Source: Streptomyces sp. DI166 (GTDB taxonomy: Bacteria > Actinomycetota > Actinomycetes > Streptomycetales > Streptomycetaceae). From it: a DNA stretch of 54,077 nucleotides. The position numbers and the translations under genes are program-made. The stretch covers positions 1-54,077 of the forward strand of contig NZ_FLSP01000059.1 in assembly GCF_900091315.1 (NCBI RefSeq), in the 5' to 3' direction. Below, piece by piece: positions 49,789 to 54,077 of this stretch (its first letter is position 1; every line of letters begins with the position of its first letter). The notes under the pieces were generated by a model. That model was not told where the DNA came from. It was given only the letters and a program-made list of their open reading frames with translations, and searched no databases.

Positions 49789-51923
49789 TCAGCCGATCTT
49801 CGCGTTCTTGGAGACGGTGGCCTGGTCGATGTCGGAGGTCCGCACGGTCACGGCGATCTTCCAGTCGCCGCCCATGGGCACCTGTACGCCGTTCGCGGAC
49901 CAGTGACCGGTGGTGATGTGGTCCGGGACGACCGGCAGCGGGCCGATGTCCTGGGCCTCCAGGGTGAAGGCGACCTTCACCTCGGGGACGTCGAAGGCGC
50001 GCCCGTTGGGCCGGGTGACATAGACGTGCATCTCGTTGTTGCCCGCCCGCGCGGGGTCGAGTTCGACGCGGACGACTCCCTTGCCGTCCTCGCCGCCGGT
50101 GTCGAAGGGCATGTCCAGCGTCAGCGCCCCGGAGGAGTCCCCGGCGTCCGAGGACGAGGCGGCGACGGCCTTCGCGGCCTCCTGCTCCGTACGGCCCGGC
50201 TCGGTGGACGTCAGCGCGGTGGTCACCGCCAGCAGCACCACGGCGACCCCCGCCTCGGCCAGCACGGACCGCCGCAGCCCGAACCGGTTCGGATCGGCGT
50301 CCCGCACCCGCTTCTGCCGCGCGGCCTCAGCAGCGGCCCGCTGCCGAGCGAGCTGCGCGGCGCGCGCGGAGTCAGCGGGCTCGGCGCCGCCGGAGGTGGA
50401 GTCCTCGGCTTCACCGGCCGGGTCGGTGTCGGTGTCGCCCGGCGCGGTCGTGGTGGCGGTCTTCCGGGGCGGTGCCGTGGAGTCGGGCGCGGCCTGTCCG
50501 TCGTCACCGGCGCTGTCCTGTCCGGCCGCGCCGGACACCGCGCCCCCGCCCGCTGCCGCGCGAGCCGGGCGGCACGCTTGGAGTCGGCGGGCTCGGTGTT
50601 ACCGGATGCGGAGCCCTCGGTCTCACCGGCCGGGTCGGTGTCGGTGCCGTCCGTTGCCGACGCCGTGGCCTCTTCCGTCCGCGGCTTCGCCGCGGACGGG
50701 GCCGCCAGTCGTCCCGTCCAGCGGCGGGAGATCCACGCGACCCCCACCAGCAGCACCACCAGGGCGACCTTCACGAGCAACAGCTGCCCGTACCGGGTGT
50801 CCGTCAGTGCCGACCAGGAGCCGAGCTGGCGCCAGGACTGGTAGACGCCGGTGACGACCAGGGTGAGCACGCTGCCGAAGGCGAGTGCCGAGAAGCGGCG
50901 TACCGCCGTGCCGTCCGGCGGCAGTTCCGGGGAGCGGTACAGCGCGACCAGCAGGGCCGTCAGGCCGCCGAGCCAGGCGGCGACGGCGAGCAGGTGGACG
51001 ACGTCCACCGGCATCGCGATCCCGGGCTGCAGACCGGTGGAGGCGTGCTCGGACATCGCCCAGCTCGCCGCGAGCCCGGCCGCCACCACCGTGCCGCCGA
51101 TGGCCAGCCCGAAGGTCAGGTCCCGCTTCTCGGTGCCCTCCCGCTTGTCGTACGCGCCGAACAGCACCGCGATGAACAGCGCCGCCGCCGCGAGCAGCAG
51201 CAGCCGGGAGACCAGCGCCGCCCCGGTCTTGGTCTGCAGCACATCGCCCAGCAGGTCCAGGTCGAAGATGTCGGCGACCTTGCCGGACCCGGTGTACGAG
51301 CCGCGCATCAGCAGCAGAGCCAGCGTGGCCGAGGTCAGCGCCAGCCAGCCGGAGACCACCAGCCGCTGCACCGCCCGCACCCCCGACCCGCGCTGCCAGC
51401 AGGCGAGCACGAAGGCGGCACCGCCCACCAGGACGACGAAGCCGGCGTAGGAGACGTAGCGGCCGAAGCCGTAGAGCGCGCCGACGACCCCGCCGCCCGC
51501 GGTCTGGTCCGAGACGGAGACGGAGGTCGCCGAGGGGGCGCCCACGGAGAAGGTGTAGGCGCCCGCCACAGGGTGGCTGTCCGCCGACACGACCTGGTAG
51601 GAGACGGTGTACGTGCCGTCCGCGAGGGAGTCGCGCAGCCGCACCGCGTACGTCGTCCCGCTGACCTCCGAGGGCTCGCCGGTGTCGACGCGCTCGCCCT
51701 TGGGGTCGAGGACGCGCAGCGAGTCGTCGGAGAGCGCGACCTCCTCGGAGAAGGTGACCTGGACCCGGTCCGGGGCCTGTTCGACCACCGACCCCTGCTG
51801 CGGGTCGCTGCCGGTGAGCACGGCGTGCGCGGAGACCGGTCCGGCACCGGCCAGGAGCAGTCCGGCGGCGGCCAGGAGCAGCAGCACCAGGGTCCGCACG
51901 CGGGGAGCGATGGTCGCGGTCAA
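49789..51923 (-). pseudogene. CopC-CopD copper protein with YtkA/FixH-like tail, apparent frameshift
   Basis: Would be about 711 residues. First frame (51923 to about 50548): signal peptide, CopC domain starting at His33 after cleavage, with DSHPV, then CopD TM helices (about 150-410) and a Pro/Thr linker. Second frame (about 50540 to 49789): the linker continues, a TM helix, and a YtkA-like domain. One missing base in the C-run 50543-50547 would join them. A 97-bp block is duplicated (50338-50434, 50550-50646). Either a pseudogene or a sequencing error. Starts 10 bases after ecuC. Confidence 0.85.
50338..50646. repeat. Duplicated linker segment within copCD
   Basis: A 97-base block at 50338-50434 recurs at 50550-50646, with 24 identical bases (50411-50434 and 50623-50646). 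The offset is 212, two more than a multiple of three. The encoded residues match in different frames (TDTDPAGE...EPADS...LARQRA). Confidence 0.85.
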
Positions 51924-51933
51924 GGGATCTCCC

Positions 51934-52383
51934 TCAGTGTCCGGTCGTCGGGGTGTACGTGGCCGGCTTCACCGGCATCTCGACCGTGACCGGGTCGGAA
52001 TCGGCGAAGTGCAGCTCCACGGAGATCGTGTCGCCCTCCTTCGGCTTCCGCTTCAGCTTCTCGAACATCAGGTGGGTGCCGCCGCTCTTGAACACCACGC
52101 TTCCGTCGGCGGGCACGACGAGCTTCGACACCTCCCGCATCGCGGAGTCGACGGTCTCGTGCACGGTGACGGTGCCCGCGATGTCGCTGCTGACGGAGGT
52201 CAGTTCGTCGCCGCTGCCGCCCTTGTTCTCGATGGTCAGAAAGCCCGCGGCGGCGGTGTCGGACACCGGCTGCGGCATGTAGGCGCCGCTGACGGACAGG
52301 TCGGGACCGGAGTCCTCGGACCCGCAGCCGGCCAGCAGCAGACCCAGGGCCGTGACCGCGGCCGCCGTACCGAGCCGCCTCAC
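51934..52383 (-). CDS. ecuC: Copper chaperone PCuAC-type lipoprotein
   Basis: 149 residues. Lipoprotein signal with lipobox LLAGC (Cys20). The Cu(I) site is His75, Met82, His104 and Met106. The S. lividans ECuC hands copper to Sco. GTG overlaps the sco stop (GTGA). Confidence 0.92.
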   Translation of the reverse strand: MRRLGTAAAVTALGLLLAGCGSEDSGPDLSVSGAYMPQPVSDTAAAGFLTIENKGGSGDELTSVSSDIAGTVTVHETVDSAMREVSKLVVPADGSVVFKSGGTHLMFEKLKRKPKEGDTISVELHFADSDPVTVEMPVKPATYTPTTGH

Positions 52384-53030
52384 GGGTTCTCCCCCTTGAT
52401 GATCTTCGGGAGGTCCGCGGTGTAGTCCTCGACGGTGGCGTCCTCGCCGTAGAGGACGTAACCGGCGTCGGTCTTCGGCGAGAAGGCGATGACCTGGGTG
52501 CCGTGCTGGGAGACCACCTTGCCCTTCTCCTTGCGCGGCGGGTCGATGCTGATGCCCAGGGTGCGGGCGCCGGCCTGGATGGTGTCGAAGTCGCCGGTCA
52601 GCCCGACGACGTCGGGGTCGATGCCCTTGAGCCACTTGCCGAGCGCGGGAGCGGTGTCGCGCTCGGGGTCGGTCGTGACGAACACGATCCGCAGCTTCTC
52701 CTGGTCGGCCTTGGAGAGCTGCTTCTTGGCGACGGCGATGTTGTTCATCGTCAGCGGGCAGACGTCGGGGCAGTTGGTGTAGCCGAAGTAGATCAGCGTC
52801 GGCCTGCCCGCCGTCGCCTCACGGAAGTCGTAGGACTTGCCGTCGGTGTCGGTGAGGACCAGGTCCGGCTTCTCGAAGGGCTTGTCGAGGACGGTCGCGG
52901 CCTTCTCGGCGCCGGCCTCCTCGGAGACCACGGTGACCGGCGAGGAGCCGTCCTTCTCGCTGCCGCAGGCGGTCAGGGTCAGGGCCGCGGCGGCGAGCAG
53001 TGCAGCCGCCGCGTATGTCTTGGTGCGCAT
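52380..53030 (-). CDS. sco: Sco/SenC copper chaperone lipoprotein
   Basis: 216 residues. Lipobox LTAC (Cys22), thioredoxin-like fold with Cu ligands Cys87-x3-Cys91 (NCPDVCP) and His176. Delivers copper to cytochrome oxidase or other cuproenzymes and affects development in S. lividans. Start ATG 53030 after a weak site; upstream in-frame sequence lies in a hairpin. Confidence 0.95.
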   Translation of the reverse strand: MRTKTYAAAALLAAAALTLTACGSEKDGSSPVTVVSEEAGAEKAATVLDKPFEKPDLVLTDTDGKSYDFREATAGRPTLIYFGYTNCPDVCPLTMNNIAVAKKQLSKADQEKLRIVFVTTDPERDTAPALGKWLKGIDPDVVGLTGDFDTIQAGARTLGISIDPPRKEKGKVVSQHGTQVIAFSPKTDAGYVLYGEDATVEDYTADLPKIIKGENP

Positions 53031-53059
53031 GGCGAAAGTTCCCGGAGGTGGAAAGGGTT

Positions 53060-53101
53060 CCGGGCGCGCGCCGGGCCGCGGGGGCACCGGCGCGCGCCGG
53101 G
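53060..53101 (-). terminator. Hairpin between ycnI and sco
   Basis: 15-base arms, 14 paired (53060-53074 with 53087-53101), very GC-rich. Probably attenuates transcription or protects mRNA in the 78-base ycnI-sco gap. Confidence 0.6.
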
Positions 53102-53108
53102 AGAGGAC

Positions 53109-53840
53109 TCAGGCGCTGGTGCGCCGACGGCCGGCGAGGACGCCGTAGGCCACGCCCAGGGCGCCCACGACGATGCCCACGACGGCCAGGACGCGGGCCG
53201 TGGTGTCGGTGCTGTCGGAGTCGGCCGCCTCGGTGGTGGTCTCGGCGGCGGCCTTCTCGGTGTCGTCGGACTTGTCGTCCGCCGCCGCGCCGTGGTGGCC
53301 CTCCTCGGCCTCCGACAGGGCCAGCACCGGAGCCGGGTTCTCCGGCTCCTCCTGGCCCTCCTGCGGCACCTCGATCCAGCGGGAGACCTCGTCGTCGTCA
53401 TAGGTCTGGACGGCCTTGAAGACCAGTTCGTCGGCGTCCTCGGGCAGGGCGCCCATGGAGACCGTGAACTTCTGGAAGAAGCCGGGCTCGATGCCCTTGC
53501 CGGTGGCGGTCCAGGTGATCTTGCTGATGGCCTCGTTGATCTTCCGGCCGTGCAGCTCGATCGGCTTGTCCAGCTTGGTCTTGCTGACCTTCGCGTCCCA
53601 GCCGGGGATGGGCTCGGGCCGCGCGGAGGCGAGCGGGTGCTCGGTCGGGAAGCTGACCTCCAGCTTCACGGTCGAGGCGGTGTCGCTCTCGTTCGGGACC
53701 CGGAAGTCCACGACCGCGTAACCGCCCTTGGCGGCCTCGCCCTCGGGCTGCACGGTGACATGGGCGAGCGCCGGGGCGGACAGGGCGAACAGGGCGGTGC
53801 CGGTGAGGGCGCCGACAGCGGCGAGGCGGGAAGCCTTCAT
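53109..53840 (-). CDS. ycnI: YcnI-like copper-binding membrane-anchored protein
   Basis: 243 residues. Signal peptide ending ALAHVTV so His is the mature first residue, the copper-brace position in YcnI (DUF1775); a Trp in PGWDAKV is the other conserved residue. An acidic/Thr linker leads to a C-terminal TM helix. ATG 53840 follows GGAGTG. First gene of the copper operon. Confidence 0.9.
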   Translation of the reverse strand: MKASRLAAVGALTGTALFALSAPALAHVTVQPEGEAAKGGYAVVDFRVPNESDTASTVKLEVSFPTEHPLASARPEPIPGWDAKVSKTKLDKPIELHGRKINEAISKITWTATGKGIEPGFFQKFTVSMGALPEDADELVFKAVQTYDDDEVSRWIEVPQEGQEEPENPAPVLALSEAEEGHHGAAADDKSDDTEKAAAETTTEAADSDSTDTTARVLAVVGIVVGALGVAYGVLAGRRRTSA

Positions 53841-53973
53841 GGGAAGCACTCCACAGTGAGATTCGGTTGTTCCGGTGAGGTAGAGGGGCGCACGCACCGT
53901 GCGGTGGCGTGCGCGGGCCGCGCGACGGCGGCCCCACCGGAATCCGGGGTGGATCTCCCAGCGGCGGGTCGCG

Positions 53974-54077
53974 TCAGGCGGCGAGCACGAGAACGGGCGC
54001 GGTGGCGGGCGGGCCGCGCCGGATCACCGTGTGCTGGAGCGCGGTGGTGTGCGGCGGGGGCGGCGCGAGGTCCGCGG
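53974..54077 (-). CDS. C-terminus of an unrecognised protein (partial)
   Basis: A minus-strand open frame running in from the window edge and stopping with TGA at 53976-53974. The visible tail is Pro-rich then hydrophobic (ATAPVLVLAA). It lies 133 bases upstream of ycnI on the same strand. I do not recognise it, and it could be chance. Confidence 0.4.
   Translation of the reverse strand, partial: ADLAPPPPHTTALQHTVIRRGPPATAPVLVLAA

Overview
The window is chromosomal DNA of a Streptomyces (very high GC, GTG/TTG starts, ssgR-ssgA sporulation genes, Streptomyces-type parS and DnaA boxes, Rex operator before cydABCD). Gene order from ssb-rpsR-rplI-dnaB through ssgRA, thiC, cyd and serS-pheA to the dtpA copper cluster is, from memory, that of the core region a few tens of kb from oriC in S. 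coelicolor/S. lividans. I see no phage, IS or CRISPR array; this is core chromosome.

Layout. 1-4.4 kb: end of ssb, rpsR, rplI, a MATE exporter and dnaB. 4.4-10.2 kb: serine hydrolase, two GNATs, MFS exporter with a dyad operator, NUDIX enzyme, LysR regulator. 10.4-13.2 kb: a coupled minus-strand operon (4-TM holin-like protein, PtpA phosphatase, PLP gamma-lyase family enzyme), a cupin and a small membrane protein. 13.4-18.5 kb: ssgR-ssgA, YibE/F-like protein, TPP riboswitch and thiC. 18.5-25.8 kb: PH-like membrane protein, TerD-VWA protein, membrane protein, metallophosphoesterase, LacI regulator, HisC-like aminotransferase. 25.8-34.1 kb: cyclophilin-like protein, Rex operator, cydA, cydB, fused cydCD, DosS-like kinase. 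34.3-40.6 kb: M23 peptidase, HAD phosphatase, LLM oxidoreductase, KptA, and an EphD-like hydrolase-SDR fusion coupled to an M24 enzyme. 40.9-44.4 kb: four-gene double ABC operon. 44.6-48.4 kb: tRNA-Ser(GCT), HAD phosphatase, serS, pheA. 48.5-53.8 kb: a minus-strand copper operon ycnI-sco-ecuC-copCD-dtpA, in which copCD carries an apparent 1-base frameshift.

The overarching signal is non-coding: eleven ParB sites (six perfect, five with one mismatch) and three DnaA-box clusters (upstream of dnaB, upstream of kptA, and between serS and pheA) are scattered between and inside ordinary genes. This is the sequence signature of the origin-proximal centromere and replication-control region. Several parS copies are built into other elements: a terminator loop, the TPP riboswitch arm and the cydCD start region. 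I did not find a clearly new defence or biosynthetic system; the most checkable oddities are the copCD frameshift within a duplicated linker, the dual-register Rex operator, and the parS/RNA-element overlaps.
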